Assembly: GCA_030704615.1 (NCBI GenBank)
Contig: CM060734.1
Coordinates: 6,138,001-6,202,000 of the forward strand
DNA: 64,000 nucleotides
Reading direction: 5' to 3'
Source: Takakia lepidozioides
Lineage: Eukaryota > Streptophyta > Takakiopsida > Takakiales > Takakiaceae
Positions 43,880 through 57,187 of the stretch are shown here, one piece after another. How positions within the stretch are numbered: the first letter of the stretch is position 1; each line of letters starts with the position of its first letter. The notes under the pieces were generated by a model. The model saw only the letters and a list, made by a program, of their open reading frames with translations, ran no database searches and had not been told where the DNA came from. A program made the translations under genes and the position numbers.

Positions 43880-46336
43880 CGAAAATACGACGAATGGCGA
43901 GAAGCGCAACCTTTTACCACCAATGGAGCTGAGAATTTACAGGCTGATACGGGGTATATAATTGTAGTTTGTCACCAAGTTTGGTGATTTATGGAGCTGA
44001 TTAGCAGCGGGGCCAAATTATTGAGTCGACGGCACTCACGGGGCCTATTATTTGCATTTCTACTTCTTGGATGGATGAAAAATCCTGGAATTCGCCTTGA
44101 GGAGCTGGATGGATGAAATTACAACTTGCGCCAATTGGTCATCCAATTGGATGGATGAAAATCCAGCTTTCATTTGCCTCTAAGACTTTTCATCCATGTT
44201 GAATATTATATTATAGATCCTCCAAGGAAACAATAGTTTAATGAATATTTTCTATTAGTTTATTAGGCTCAAAAACAGTACAAAAGAAGGGCAAGGCTTC
44301 CCTTGTTCTTCATCTAGTTCTTCCTCTTGTTGTTGTAGTGTTGTTAGTTTGAGGCTTGAGGAGGCTAGATCCTAGGGAGTGGAGCTTGAAACTCCATAGT
44401 TAAGTAGAATTCTTGTGAGCTAAGGCAAGCGGCCTAGCTTGTGGGCCTTTGAGCCATTTCATTTCTGAAGGAAGAGGGCAATTTCATGTAGAGGAAAGTG
44501 ACTTGAGGACGAGTAGGAGGGGCTGGTGTGGACTTATGGACGAGAGCCCAAGTGGAGGCCGCATAGAGTACCATTACTTGAGTCGATAGAGCATCCCAAG
44601 CACTCTCGCATAGAAAGGTTGATCCCATCTTACCATTTCACCATTTATGTATGTTATTTTTCAAGCAAAGCTTGAAGTTCAAAATCTGATTTAGGCTCTT
44701 AAAAAGAGGAGAGTGCATTGTGGAATCCCACTATTTCATGTCTAGAATTGACAAGGGGAAGAACCCCATAGCCTATTGGAAATGGTACCAATAGAGGCTT
44801 GTATTTGAATTGTTTGAAGAAATAATCTTTGTGTTTGATTACTAATTTGAAATATAGCCAGCTCTGGCAACGGTAGGCCAGTAGGCTAGATCTATGATAT
44901 AAGGCCACTATAAGGCCACTATGTGCTAATCCCCCCCCCCCCCAACTAGCAAGCCAAAGGCCTAGGGAGGGTGGGTTGTATTTTTTTTGTCTTGGGGTTT
45001 GGGCGGGCTGATTTCGCTTGACAGTAGCTGCCCCAAGGTCGCGAGCAGCCGGGAGGAGCCCGGGTGCTGCGCCTAGAGAGTAAGCACTCGATTACTAAAA
45101 ACGTGGAGGCCGTGGCCCAGCCACGACGTATGTACGGGGAGCGGGGCCCCAGCGCTGACCTTAAGTTGTACTGAGATCAAGTACATCAGCCGCGTGGCTC
45201 AGGCGTGAGGCCCGGAAGCGTGCGAGCAGGGTGTGGGTCTTTACCCGCGGGATAACCAAAAGCTGAGACAGACCGGCGGACGCCGGCGTTAACCGCAGCG
45301 GTCCGTCGGTTTGGACCGCTACGCGCGGAGCTGCGCCCCGCCACGTAGCGGGGGCATTTTACCCAACGGGCAATGCGTCTGCAAATTCCCTTAAAGGGGG
45401 GTATTCTTACCTTTAGCTATTAGATTCAATTTATACCCCTCTAAGGGTTAGGAGCCATTATCTAGGGCGCCAGTAGTAGATAAAATCTAGGATTTTGGGA
45501 GGACGTAGCCTTGGAGGGGGGCGTTCTTATGACTCCAAGAGAGAGCCAAGCGGGTCTGTGAGCAGTGAGCTAGAGGCGGAGACCTCGAGAGACAAGGGAA
45601 GAGAGAAAGTACTCTGTCCTAAAAACTCGGCTACAGTGCGTCTTTGTGTCAGAGCCCAAGGTAGAGGATGACTTTCTCCACGGAGCGAAAGCGCATCAGC
45701 GCCTTAAAATAATGTAAATGGGTGAAATCTGGCTTGGACCCACCAGTGGTTATTTTATTATTTACGCATGCATGTTCTGGACTAACGAATGTAGTGGCAG
45801 GGATGAGCTCTCAGCGAAATTCATTCATCCGATAGAGCCGCGGCAGTTCCTCGCGGTAGGGGACGGTTCCCGGGTGTCCCTCGGTTCTCATTGGGTTCCC
45901 ACAGGTATCTTTAGGCGCCAAGGGTATCTTTGGATTCCCCACATGATTTCCCACATGATGAGGTATTTTTTCCTGATTTTCTTAATTTCTTTTATTTTTC
46001 AGCATTTCTGATTTGCAAAATTGCTTAAATATGATAGATGCATGTGGTGCTCGTTATAGCTTGAAGGGCGTTGATTAAACTGATTGAACTTATTGAGTTG
46101 AGGGGCTAGAACCACCTTATTGAACTTGGTGAACCTATTGGATTATGATAGGTATTTTGGCCACTCCTTTGCTAAGACAAAGTATTTTAGGCACTGAGGT
46201 AGGAAGCGTTGGCCCTTCCATCAGAGATGACTTGAACTTAAGCACTTGGTGAAGGAGGGGCATTGGGAGAGGAAGATTTTCCCTCTTCTTCCTAGGCTCG
46301 GCAGGTGCCTTGTGAAGGGATTAAAACATGTCCCGG
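43724..46336. repeat. 2.6-kb direct repeat, left copy (candidate LTR)
   Basis: It matches 54285-56887 nearly end to end, with small indels. It begins GTCAGGACGACTTCAAACGG and ends AAACATGTCCCGG. It contains a C-run, a GC-rich segment (about 45000-45360) and a segment starting TGAAATCTGGCTTGGACCC. The pair flanks the gypsy coding region, so they could be LTRs, but they lack the usual TG...CA ends and no primer-binding site or target duplication is visible. Confidence 0.7.
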
Positions 46337-46436
46337 TTACTGCTACCTTCCTTTGGTGGTATTATATTTCCCCCTGGGCTGTGCCTTTGTGCTTGGTGCT
46401 CGAACAAGGTGTTTTCTTTTTTTCTTTTTTCTTTTT

Positions 46437-46560
46437 TTTTTCTTTTAAAAAAATATTATTAAATTTAAATAATAATTTTAAAAAAAACACATGGGAGCGA
46501 CAGCTCATAAATCAGGCCCCTTAGTTATAGTTAGAGGAGAAAATAACCTCTTTCTAGGGT
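46437..46560 (-). mobile_element. SINE 3' fragment
   Basis: On the minus strand the sequence matches the last 75 bp of the SINE at 4464-4694 (TTATTTTCTCCTCT, AAGGGGCCTGATTTATGAG, GTCGCTCCCA) followed by an A/T-rich tail. The tRNA-like head is missing, so the copy is 5'-truncated. Confidence 0.65.
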
Positions 46561-46749
46561 AAAACACCCTATGACCGTTATAGTTCCTATGACCGTTCAC
46601 CTCATAATTGCTTGGGTCAGGCCTGCATGAGCGACCATGGATGGGCCCAAGATTGCTCATTTTTGCCACTTGGCAAACAGTTGTTTGATAGAACCCCCAA
46701 GAAATATGAGTGGTCATAGGGCTCAAACTTCACACAAGTCACCAGTGTC

Positions 46750-47605
46750 TTGATGGCATTGGCCAGGATCCGCCAAGGCCCCACAGAGGAGGTGGCGGAC
46801 TTTGAAATGCGATTTCGGGAGTTGATGCGACTCCAAAACTCTTTAACTCCCCTAGATGATGGGGTACTAAAGGATTGTTTTTTGAGTGGATTACGAGAGA
46901 CTACTCACTTTCATGTTTTGCAGCAAAGACCTGCAACACTGGTAGATGCCATACAAGCCGGCAAGGAGTTCGACAACATGCATCGCCAGGTACAACGGGC
47001 CAAGATGCCCGACTTTGCACTTCCATCATACATTACGATCGAGCCCACGCAGGAGCCGACGCCATTAGCGGTGATTCAACCCGCTCTACACTATACGCCG
47101 TCATATGTAGGAGGAGCACGGCCATACGCCCCCTACACCAGCAGTAGCACCGACCGTGCCACAGTATACGAATGCTGCCCCTACTAACTCGTATGCAAAT
47201 TCCACTGGGCAGTCTGATTCACGGGTGGGCCATTTGGAGGCGCAAGTCACCTCTCTCATCAAAACCATCAAAACAATGGGCGATCGCATGAGCTCCATCG
47301 GCCAGCTACGTGGGGTAGCAAGATGCTGCTCCAGTAGTAGAATCCGGCCCCAACCCGGCAGAGGTATGGTGCTCCAACTGCGACGGTCCTGGGCATGCTG
47401 CTCAACATTGTCCTTATCCCACCCGGGAGAGGCAGGTAAGCCGAAACCCGACTTATCAGGATAAATCAAAATGACAATTTAGTCAATCCAGGAAAGGTTG
47501 TCAAAAATGTGGCAGAACCACACACCCAACAGAAGACTATTGGAGTGATATAATATGTTTACATTGCGGCCAAAGAAGCCATCCCTTGGAGAGATGTTTG
47601 CGGAG
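46750..47605 (+). pseudogene. Gypsy gag with three zinc knuckles
   Basis: Residues such as FEMRFRELMRLQNSLTP and DCFLSGLRETTHFHVLQQRP (46800-46940) match the retrotransposon gag domain. CCHC-type knuckles follow in shifted frames: CSNCDGPGHAAQHC (47370), CQKCGRTTHPTEDYW (47499, last Cys replaced) and CLHCGQRSHPLERC (47556). The N-terminus is missing. Gag forms the particle that holds the element's RNA. Confidence 0.8.
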
Positions 47606-47609
47606 ATAG

Positions 47610-48530
47610 GTGGACCGACCGGCCCCTGCCACCATCCAGCAAGTAGAGAGGAATTTGGAAGGGCAACGAGCCCCATTCCCGGATCAGCATGTGACTGAAC
47701 CACCCAACCCTCTACCGCAACAACATAGCATGTATTTTGCTACCTCAACGCAGATAGCACAACGACCTAGGCCGGATCAGGCAGGTCCATCATACTCAGG
47801 GGGCAATGCCGCTCAGGGACAGGCTGCCCAAGCAGCTTATTCAAATCATGCGGCTCAGATAGCCCAGGGTTCTTCTAACACGTGGTCTCCCCCCTCAGGA
47901 TGTAAGGATGCAGGGAGGACATCAAGCGTCTACCTCGGCGCCGCCTCAGCAACAGCAGACCAACGTACAACCCAATCATACAACGCACCTTCAAGAGACG
48001 CAGCACCAAGTAAATTGGATTGCGAGTGAGCCGGAGGCCACTCCAACAGCGACAGCTAGCCACGGAAAAGGTAGCTACGCAGTGATGACCCGACAACAAC
48101 AAGATACGCTAGGGAAAGGCCTTGGGTATAAGGCGCCGGAGTCAGCCACATCCACACCGGAACGGGAGGATCTGAACTTCACAGTAATGAAGTCAGATGC
48201 ACGAAAGGTGGCGGAGACTGTGCTTCGGGAGGAGGAAGACATCCATCCCAAAGAAAAGGAGGTAGCATTCGCAGAGGCAGAATCTCCAATAGTCTGACCA
48301 ACCATTTCTCGACCCCCTGTATCAAGAGCAAAGAGTCCGGCGAATCGGCCGGCGGCACCAGAAAAGCTTCCCCGGAGGAGGATGCATTCAACTATGCGGT
48401 TCACAGACGAGCTGGAACCGTACAATCTAATGGAGGATCTTCGCCATATACAAGCAAACATTACGTTTGCACAACTCATAGCCATGGCTCCTACAGTCCG
48501 CCACGCTCTTAAGGCATCATTGGTGAGGAA
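47610..48530 (+). pseudogene. Gag-pol linker, low-complexity
   Basis: Gln/Ser/Thr/Ala-rich open segments (47610-48029 and 47908-48297) lie in two frames with no domain. It lies between the zinc knuckles and the protease and is probably the gag tail or the linker. Confidence 0.55.
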
Positions 48531-48534
48531 GTGA

Positions 48535-48960
48535 GTGAGCATTTCTGCTCAGGCCCACCATATCAATGCTCACATCGACCTAGGACCAGTAGAGATAGAA
48601 GTGGACATTGCTGACCGATTCATACGGCGTTGTTTAGTGGATGATGGGAGCTCAGTCAACATCATCCAAACTGGGTTTGAACATGACAGGGGAATCCCCT
48701 CTAACAATCAGGCTAGCTGACCAGCGGAAGATCCGACCAATGGGTCACATAGCAAATGTAAAGATGAAGACAGGAAGCTACACGTATGCAGTAGACTTCC
48801 AAATCATAGACTTCCCCATCGACGAATATTCATATGCACTCCTATTAGGGAGGCCATGGTTGGTCCAGTCCAGGGCACGAACGGACTGGGGGCAGGCACC
48901 ATTACTTATGGGGTAAGACCTTACACTACTACTGTTGCATTTCTTTCTAGAGCACCTCAC
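48535..48960 (+). pseudogene. Gypsy aspartic protease
   Basis: CLVDDGSSVNII (48633) fits the DTG/DSG active-site region of retropepsins with the variant DDGSS. After a frameshift the second strand YALLLGRPWL (about 48835) matches the LG(R)xWL motif. The enzyme would cleave the Gag-Pol polyprotein. Confidence 0.7.
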
Positions 48961-48961
48961 G

Positions 48962-50940
48962 AAGAAACAGATGAATCATGAGGATGAGCTCAGCATGATT
49001 GGTTCTGAAGAGGAGTCTGCAGACTTGAGTGAGGAGGATTTGTGGTCAGAGGGAGAGCTCCTCCCCACCTCGCACGCCCACCGAGTTTTAGCAACAACTA
49101 CCGCGCCTCATAGGGAGATTAAGCGAAGAAAGATAGGACTAGAAGACGCAGTCAAGTCTCTAGGACCGGGATTGTATGAATGCGAGTCTGATGCAGACTG
49201 CATGGCCTGGTTATTCAGAGAAAACCAAGGCAGGGAAGTGATGGTACACTCGGTATCAACCGAGGCACTTCCAGAGTTTGAGTCATTGACCGAACTTTTT
49301 TCCATATCCGCCGAACAGGTTGGTCTGCAGGAACAAGAGATTCCTCAGGAGGAAAACGGCGAGATTCTGGATATGAGAATTGTAGAGGAGGTCGACCTAG
49401 AAAGGGATGTCCTGAAATATAGTGCCCCCTACATTCCTTATTTGCAGCAGGGATCAAACAGATCTCGATTTGAGCCGAGGTCGTGTTTCACATCGGAACC
49501 AACGACGCAATTGATCGACATGGCAGTTGGAGGAGAGTCACAAAAGATGGTGAAGGTGGGAGCCCACTTGACAACAGAGCAGGCCTTGGAGTATCAGGCA
49601 CTGTTCAAGGAATTTCGGGACATCTTTGCATGGTCCTACACCGAATTGAAGGGAGTGCCTTCTTACGTGGCAATGCATTCCATTCCCCTGATTCCGGGAG
49701 CCACCCCAATATGACAACGCAAGAGGAGGATGAACCCCTTAGCACTGCCGCATAATTTATTTTCCCGGTGGAAACATCCCCGATGGTGATCATCCGAAAG
49801 AAGAATGGAGGCCTAAGGGTATGCGTGGACTTCCGTCCCCTTAACAAGGTAACACACAAGGATCATTTTCCCTTGCCATTCATAGATACTTTGGTGGAAG
49901 AAGTAGCAGGAAAGGAGCTCTACTCCTTCATGGATGGCTTTTCAGGGTACAATCAGGTATTGATTGACCCAAAGGACGTGTTGAAAACCACCTTTACTTC
50001 ACCATGGGGCACCTTTGCCTATACACGGATGCCCTTTGGCCTGTGCAACGCACCCCTGTCGTTTCAGAGGGTCATGACGTATGCCTTCTCAGACATCGTG
50101 AGAAGAAATTTGGTCATCTTCTTAAATGACTTTTGTTGCAATGGGGATGCAAAAGATCACGTTGCAGCATTACGGGAGTGCTTCATCCGGTGCAGGGAGA
50201 ATGGGATCTCTCTCAACCCAATGAAGTGCGTGTTTGCAGTCACACATGGACTGCTACTAGGGCACATAGTGTCCAAAGATGGCGTGGCGACAGATCCAGC
50301 AAAGGTGAGCGCCATAGTCGAATTGTCCGCACCAGAGACATCATTTAAGGTGAAAGGGTTCCTTGGCCACACAAGGTGGTATAGGAAATTTATGGACAAG
50401 TATGCAGCAGAGGCCTTACCTCTGACTTGATTATTGAAGAAGAACCAGGTATTTTCCTGGGATACATGGTGTGAGGAGTCTTTTGAGACACTCAAGCAGC
50501 GCTTGGTGTCCGCTCCCGTTTTGGCCGCTCCCGACTGGAACATGCCTTTCCATGTTTACGTTGATGCTTCAGCGGTGGCCGTAGGCTGTGCCCTGTGCCA
50601 ACCAGATGCTGATGGCCATGATCATCCAATATCTTTCGCCAGTCGACAACTGACATTCGCCGAAATGAGGTATAGCACCACAGAGCGGGAGGCTCTGGGA
50701 ATGATTTTTGCCGTAAAGAAGTATCGGCATTATTTGTTGGAGACATCTTTCATTTTTTTTGTTGATCACATGGCATTACAATACCTGATCAACAAACCCG
50801 ATTTGACGGGAAGAATAGCCAGGTGGGTTATTCTGCTTCAGGAATTCTACTACAAGGTAGTCTACAAGCCCGGAAGGCTTAATGCTCAGTGCCGACCACC
50901 TTTCCCGATTGTCGGAAGAAACAGGGGCCGAGCCTATTGA
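48962..50940 (+). pseudogene. Gypsy reverse transcriptase and RNase H
   Basis: An acidic linker leads to FKEFRDIFAWSYTELKGVPS (49600), the usual sequence before the RT. RT motifs are RVCVDFRPLNKVT (49818), FMDGFSGYNQV (49930) and GTFAYTRMPFGLCNAP (50010). The active-site YxDD is replaced by FLND (50120), which removes one catalytic Asp. RNase H follows from about 50540: VYVDASAVAVGCAL, FASRQLTFAEMRYSTTEREAL. Breaks occur at 49711 (TGA), 49753 and 50428 (TGA at an expected Trp). Confidence 0.88.
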
Positions 50941-51040
50941 CGATGACTTCACGGATGCATTTTTGTTCTCCGTAGAGACCGTTCCTCCATGGTATGAACA
51001 CATAGCTCAGTAGTTAAGCACCCTGGAATTTCCCCCAAGA

Positions 51041-52221
51041 TTGGATCGACATGCGCGACGAAGGCTTCGACTGCGCATCATGAAGTTTGCTCTTGTGGGA
51101 GGGCAACTTTATAGAAGGGGATTGGATGGACTCTTGAGGCGATGCGTCACCCCGGAGGAGGTTCCCCAGATTTTAGAATCAGCCCATGATAGCATGTGCG
51201 GAGGACACTTTGCAGGGCGGCTCATAGTGCAGAAGGCTTTGAGGGCAGGATACTACTGGCCCTCCATGTTCAAAGATGCGCACATGCATGTGCAAAAATG
51301 TGACTTTTGTCAGAGGTAAGCCAAGCGAGATAACAGGCTCGGAATGCCGTTAGTTCCCACTCTCCCCCTTGCTCCGTTTGAGAAGTGGGGGATCGACTAT
51401 GTAGGGGAAGTGCACCTTGCATCGAGTCGACAAAATCCCTACATGATTGTAGCCGCTGAGTATCTGACCAAGTAGGCCAAAGCGGTTAAGAGGGCCAACG
51501 CACAGATAACTGCCTCTTTCATTTATGAATATATCATTTCCCGATTCGGATGCCCAAAAGAGATAGTGAGTAACAGAGGATCAACGACGTCATCGAGGAA
51601 ATGATGGTGGCATTCTCCATCAAGCATCGAAAGGCAGCCCCTTATCATCCACAAACGAGTGGGCAGGTGGAACGCGCCAACCAAACCCTGTGCAACATTC
51701 TCTCCAAGACAATCAGGGAGCACAAGAGGGATTGGGACACCAAGTTAATTTCGGCTTTGTGGGCATTTCGCACAACCCATACGGTAACTACTCGACATAC
51801 CCCCTTTTCATTGGTTTATGGGGTAAAGTCCATCATGCCAATCGAGACAGAAATCCCATCTCTACGATTGGCCATTACCGAACGGTTGGCGACATCAGAG
51901 TCATTAAAGGAACGACTCGAGATGTTGGAAGGACTGGATGAACTCCGGCAAGCAGCAACTCAGCACATTGAGGTAGTGCAACGGCGAAGGAAGGCTCGTT
52001 TTGATGCTAAGCGCAAAAAGAGAATCTTCGATCCAGGAGATCTTGTACTATTATTTGACAGTCGGAACGAGGAGTTCAAAGCCAAGTTCGACTCATACTG
52101 GATGGGCCCTTATCTCGTCAAGACAGTCTTTGACAATGGCTCATTACAACTAGAGATACTAAGAGGAGTGGAGTTCCCCAACCTGGTGAACGGTGTCCGA
52201 TGCAAGCACTACTACATGTGA
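51041..52221 (+). pseudogene. Gypsy integrase
   Basis: The HHCC zinc-binding domain is AHDSMCGGHF ... CDFCQR (51180-51316). The core shows WGIDYVG (first Asp, 51390), SNRG (second Asp replaced by Asn, about 51570) and GQVERANQTL (Glu, 51665). A C-terminal GPYLVKTVFDNGSLQL (about 52105) is the GPY/F module. There is no chromodomain. Stops occur at 51318 and 51473 and a frameshift near 51580. Confidence 0.88.
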
Positions 52222-52289
52222 GTTCCATTAACCAATGAACTATTTCCCCCCACTAAGGGAGAGATCTTTAGGATTTCGTCCCGGTTTGT

Positions 52290-54284
52290 CGGAAGGAAAT
52301 GTTGGTATTTCTTATCCATTGACTCATTGGTTATTGGAGCTCCACAACGAGGTGGAGTGCGGGGCAACTAAGTTGTAATAATCCAATGAAACTTCTCCAA
52401 TGGGAAGAAGTCAGTAGGGCTCTTACCCAAGTAGGTTATTGACACCCTTTCTTGGAGTTCCGAGGGTAGATCTTGGGATGCAGGGCAATGCAGTTGCATT
52501 AAAAGAGGTGGTTTGTTCTCCAGAGTGAATTTTTGGGTAGTTATTGGAATCCACAAGGACAGACCTTGGGATGCGGGGCACATAGCATGTAGTAATCTAA
52601 CCCACCTTGTAGAATTGGCATAAGCTATGAAAGCTATGACCATCTAATTGCCAAGTAGAAAACTTCATACATCTTCGTTACTAATCACGTGTTGTGAGTT
52701 TCTTTTCTTCTTCACCAAGTGAAGAACCATAGGTGCAGGAATGGGAACAATGGGTTGGCTAATATATGCACTCTTGTTCAATGCACACTATCGATCATCA
52801 TTTGTTTTTTTTCTATCACAGAGTCTATCTGTGTCTGCTCAAAGCATATCTCGAGAAAAAGTAAATGCTTGCTGTATCAAGCATTCTGCAGTATACTGAT
52901 GCTCCCTGCATGGAGCACAGCGACTTCCCGCACGGGGATTCTAAACCTTAAACCTTTTGTCATTTTCACCTTACCCCGCTGCAGCATTCCTCGTAGAGAG
53001 AGAAAAGTCAGAAGCAGTGAGGGGGTAAAAGGTGACTTGTAGAGTAGTGGTTGCTGCTCCCTCACATGAGTGAAGGGCGTCAGACACAAGAAAACCCAGA
53101 AGGGCTTGTGACCTCTTCAGATAGAATGTTACATTGTTCCAGAGTATGGTCCTCTGAGGTGCAAAATGGATCCAATCATTTCTTAGGTCAAGAATTTCAT
53201 CATGAGCTCTGCGAAATCCATGAGAGGTCCCTGCAAGTCATGAACCAAGTTAGATTGTAGTTAGGAATGGTGCGTTTATTTCATGGGTAGGGTCCTCGGG
53301 TATCCAATCTTTTCTATTGTTATGGGAGCCAAGAATTAGGACTCCCAGAAGCATCTTGTTTAGGAGCTTCTAGACCCTTCTGGATTCGAGTCGAGGTCGT
53401 AGTTCGCAGCGAGCGATTTACCATGAGCTGTGCACATCCATGAGAGGTCTCTGCAAGCCATGTCAAGTAGGGTAGAACCAAAAGTCCTTCCAAGGCTATT
53501 TTAGAGTACAATCATCAATTTGCACCGCGCATATCTCTCTTATATCATCTAGGGGATTCGAACCCAGTCCGGTGGGGGAGAATGGCGGTTTTGAAGTATT
53601 TTTTATCTGGGAACTCCAACTCTCGAAGAAGGCGAGCTGGGTGGTTTTGAAACATTTTTTTGGCTTTTGCTTTTATTTCCTCCTCTCTCCCGGAAGACTC
53701 GAACTCTCTCTGAGGAGGAAGAGCCTGAGGGGAATTATTCTTATCTTTACGCAAGGGAGTCGTTGACTCCAAGGGATATCAGGGATACCCTAGTAAGGGG
53801 ATTTTTACGAACCAGAGATCCTGGATTCTCTTACACTCGGGACGAGTGTTCCCCATTGGTCGCCATATATGTAGATGCATATATTGGTACACTTTTCTTT
53901 TCAGATCGTTTTTTATCATAAAACAAGCGGTTTCGGCATTGTACTGCCAAAACATGTTAGTTTGTTAGTTGTCTGGAAATCGTTGATAAAGCACGTAGAA
54001 AATTAGACAGTGTCTGCGACGACCATGGAGTGGAACTCTGGCGTCAAGATGACCGTAGGAAGCTGCATCAATAGCAGATTAGGCTGCCAATTCGGTATCA
54101 GAAACGACGAGTTAATCATGTTCGAACAATACATGACGACTGTTCCAGTCCCAGTTTGCGATCTCTCTTTTCTCCCACCTGTCAAGACCAGTAGGAACAC
54201 ACGGCGAGGAGCTTGGCAATTGTGGAAGCGACATGTATAACGATGAAATATCGCAACAAAGCAATTGCATCGGAATGACAACAA
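52290..54284. other. Region between integrase and the right 2.6-kb repeat
   Basis: It begins with the possible polypurine tract and TGTTGGTATTTCTT, a candidate 3' LTR start. The block AGACCTTGGGATG or AGATCTTGGGATGCAGGGC recurs (about 52471 and 52562), as does GAGCTGTGCACATCCATGAGAGGTC-like sequence (53210 and 53420). A 76-codon frame at 54010-54240 runs close to the right repeat but has no recognisable domain. A matching 5' LTR was not found. Confidence 0.4.
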
Positions 54285-56887
54285 GTCAGGACAACTTCAA
54301 ACGGCAAAGCGTGGACTTGTTAGCGGTGCGGGACAATTGGAGGGGACTCCGGACAACCTATGACTCAGTGGCAGGGTCAAAGATCCCAGAACCATCACCA
54401 GGGATTTGATTTTCAAATATACCACAAAATATGTGTGTAGCAAAAATACGACGAATGGCAAGAAGCACAACTTTTTACCACCGATGGAGCTGAGAATTTA
54501 CAGGCTGATATGGGGTATATAATTGTAGTTTGTCACCAAGTTTGGTGATTTATGGAGCTGATTAGCAGCAGGGCCAAATTATTGAGTCGACGGCACTCAC
54601 AAGGCCTATTATTTGCATTTCTACTTCTTGGATGGATGAAAAACGCCTTGAGGAGCTGGATGGATGAAATGACAACTCGCGCCAACTGGTCATCCAATTG
54701 GATGGATGAAAAGACAGCTTTCATTTGCCTCTAAGACTTTTCATCCATGTGGAATAATATATTATAGATCCTCCAAAGAAACAATAGTTTAATGAATATT
54801 TTCCATTAGTCTATTAGGCACAACAACAATATAAAAGAGGGGGCAAGGCTTCTCTTATTCTTCATCTAGCTCATTTGCTTAGTTTCCTCTTGCTTGTTGT
54901 TGTAGTGCTTGCTAGCTTTTGGCTTGAGGAGGGGCTAGATCCTATGGAGTGGAGCTTGAAGCTCCCTAGTTAGGTAGGATTATTGTAAGCTAAGGCAAGT
55001 GGCCTAGCTTGTGGGCCTTTGAGCCATTTTCATTTGTGAAGGAAGAGGGCAATTTCATGTGGGGAAAGTGACTTGAGGACGAGTAGGAGGGGCTGGTATG
55101 GACTGACTTACGAGAGCCCAAGTGGAGGCCGCATAGAGTACCATTACTTGAGTCGATAGAGCATCCCAAACACTCTCGCATAAAAAGGTTGATCCCATCT
55201 TACCATTTCACCATTTGTGTATGTGATTCATTTATTTTCCAAGCAAAGCTTGAAGTTGAAAATCTGATTTAGACTCTTCAAAAGAGGAGAGTGCATTGTG
55301 GAATCCCATTATTTCATGTCTAGAAGTGACAAGGGGACGACCCCAATAGTCTATTGGGAAGGGCACCAATAGAGGCTTGTATTTAAATTGTTGGAAGAAG
55401 GAATCTTTGTGTTTGATTACTAATTTGAAATATAGCCAGCCCTGGCAAAGGCAGGCCAGTAGGCTGGATCTATGACATCAGGCCACTATAAGGCCACTAT
55501 GTGCTAATTCCCCCCCCCCCACTAGCAAGCCATGGAGGCCTAGGGGAGGGTGGGTTGTATTTTTTTGTATTGGGGTTTGGGCGGGTTAATTTCGCTTGAC
55601 AACAGCTGCCCCAAAGTCGGGTGTTGCGCCTAGAGAGTAGGGACAACACTAAAAGCGTGGAGGCAGCCGTGGGCCAGCCACGACGTACGGGAGCGGGGCC
55701 CCAGCGTTGACCTTAAGTCGTATTGAGATCAAGTACATCAGCCGCGTGGCTCAGGCGTGAGGCCCTGAAGCGTGCGAGCAGGGTGCGGGTCTTTACCCGC
55801 TGGATAACCAAAAGTTGAGACGGACCGGCGGACGCTGGCGTTAACCGTAGTGGTCCACGGTTTGGATCGCTACGCGCGGATCTGCGCCCCGCCACGTGGC
55901 GGGGGCGTTTTACCCAGCGGGCAATGTGTCTGCAAATTCCCTTAAAGGGGGGTATTCTTACCTATAACTATTAGATTCAATTTATACCCCTCTAAGGGTT
56001 AGGAGCCATTATCTAAGGCGCCAGTGGTAGATAAAATCTAGGATTTTGGGAGGACGTAGCCTTGGAGGGGAGCGTTCTTAGGACTCCAAGAGATAGCCAA
56101 GCGGGCCTGGGAGCAGTGAGCTAGAGGCGGAGACCTCGAGAGACAAGGGAGGAGAGAAAGTACTCTGTCCTAAAAACTCGGCTACAGTGAGCCTTTGTGT
56201 CAGAGCCCAAAGTAGAGGATGATTTTTTCCACGGAGGGAAAGCGCACCAGCACCTTAAAATAATGTAAGGGGGGTGAAATCTGGCTTGGACCCACCAGTG
56301 GTTATTTTATTATTTATGCGTGCATGTTCTGGACTAACGAATGTAGTGGCAGGGATGAGCTCTCAGCGAGATTCATTCATCCGATAGAGCCGCGACAGTT
56401 CCCCGTGGTAGGGAACGGTTCCCGGGTGTTCTTCGGTTCTCATGGGGTTCCCAAGGGCATCTTTAGGCACCAAGGGTATCTTTGGACTCTCCACATGATT
56501 TCCCATAGGGGAGGTATTTTTTTCTGATTTTCTTAATTTCTTTTATTTTCCAGCATTTCTGATTTGCGAAATTGCTTAAAAAGGATAGATGCACGTGGTG
56601 CTCGTTATAGCCTGTAGGGCGTTGATTAAACTGATTGAACTTGTTGAGTTGAAGGGCTTAGAACCACCTTATTGAATTGAGTGAACCTATTGGATGACGA
56701 TAGGCATTTTGGCCACTCCTTTGCTAAAACAAAGTATTTAGCACTGGGGTAGGAAGCGTTGGCCCTTCCATTTAGAGGTGACTTGAACTCAAGCCCTCGG
56801 CGAAGGAGGGGCATTGGGAGAGGACGATTTTCCCTCTTCCCCCTAGGCTCGGCAAGTGCCTTGTGAAGGGATTAAAACATGTCCCGG
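54285..56887. repeat. 2.6-kb direct repeat, right copy (candidate LTR)
   Basis: Homologue of 43724-46336 in the same orientation. By eye most lines match with one to four changes per 60 bp. It ends AAACATGTCCCGG, after which the two copies diverge. Confidence 0.7.
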
Positions 56888-57187
56888 CTATAGGCTGCTC
56901 GGGGGCCTAGGCGGTAGGAATTAGACAATAAAACACAAAGACTTGGAAGGCAGTTACTGAGTAGATTGTAGGATACTGTAGGACTTAGAAACGCAAACTC
57001 GCCCTGTGAAGAGGAGTACGTGATTTCTCTTTGCCGGTAGGACTTAGATAGTGATCATAGCCACCATGTACGACCACGGACCCCCTGCACTAACCGCAGT
57101 CGGGTAGGCGGTTCAGTGAGCCCAACCTACACCGCAACTTACCTCGGCCCCCCTAGACTACTATGTCGTCACCCTGACCGCGCGCGC

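Larger units (their letters stand above)
46740..52298 (+). mobile_element. Ty3/gypsy retrotransposon internal region, decayed
   Basis: The order is gag, zinc knuckles, protease, reverse transcriptase, RNase H, integrase: the Ty3/gypsy order. Multiple stops and frameshifts and a changed RT active site show it is inactive. A possible polypurine tract (GGAAGGAAA) ends at 52299, followed by TGTTGG, a plausible start of its own 3' LTR. Confidence 0.88.

Noticed and set aside
44434-44628. Minus-strand frame conserved in both 2.6-kb repeats (also 54990-55181)
   Set aside because: Conservation is explained by the repeats being duplicates, and no domain is present.
44990-45400. Possible rRNA or plastid insertion because of high GC in the 2.6-kb repeat
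   Set aside because: No conserved rRNA or plastid sequence is recognisable, and the same segment is part of both repeat copies.
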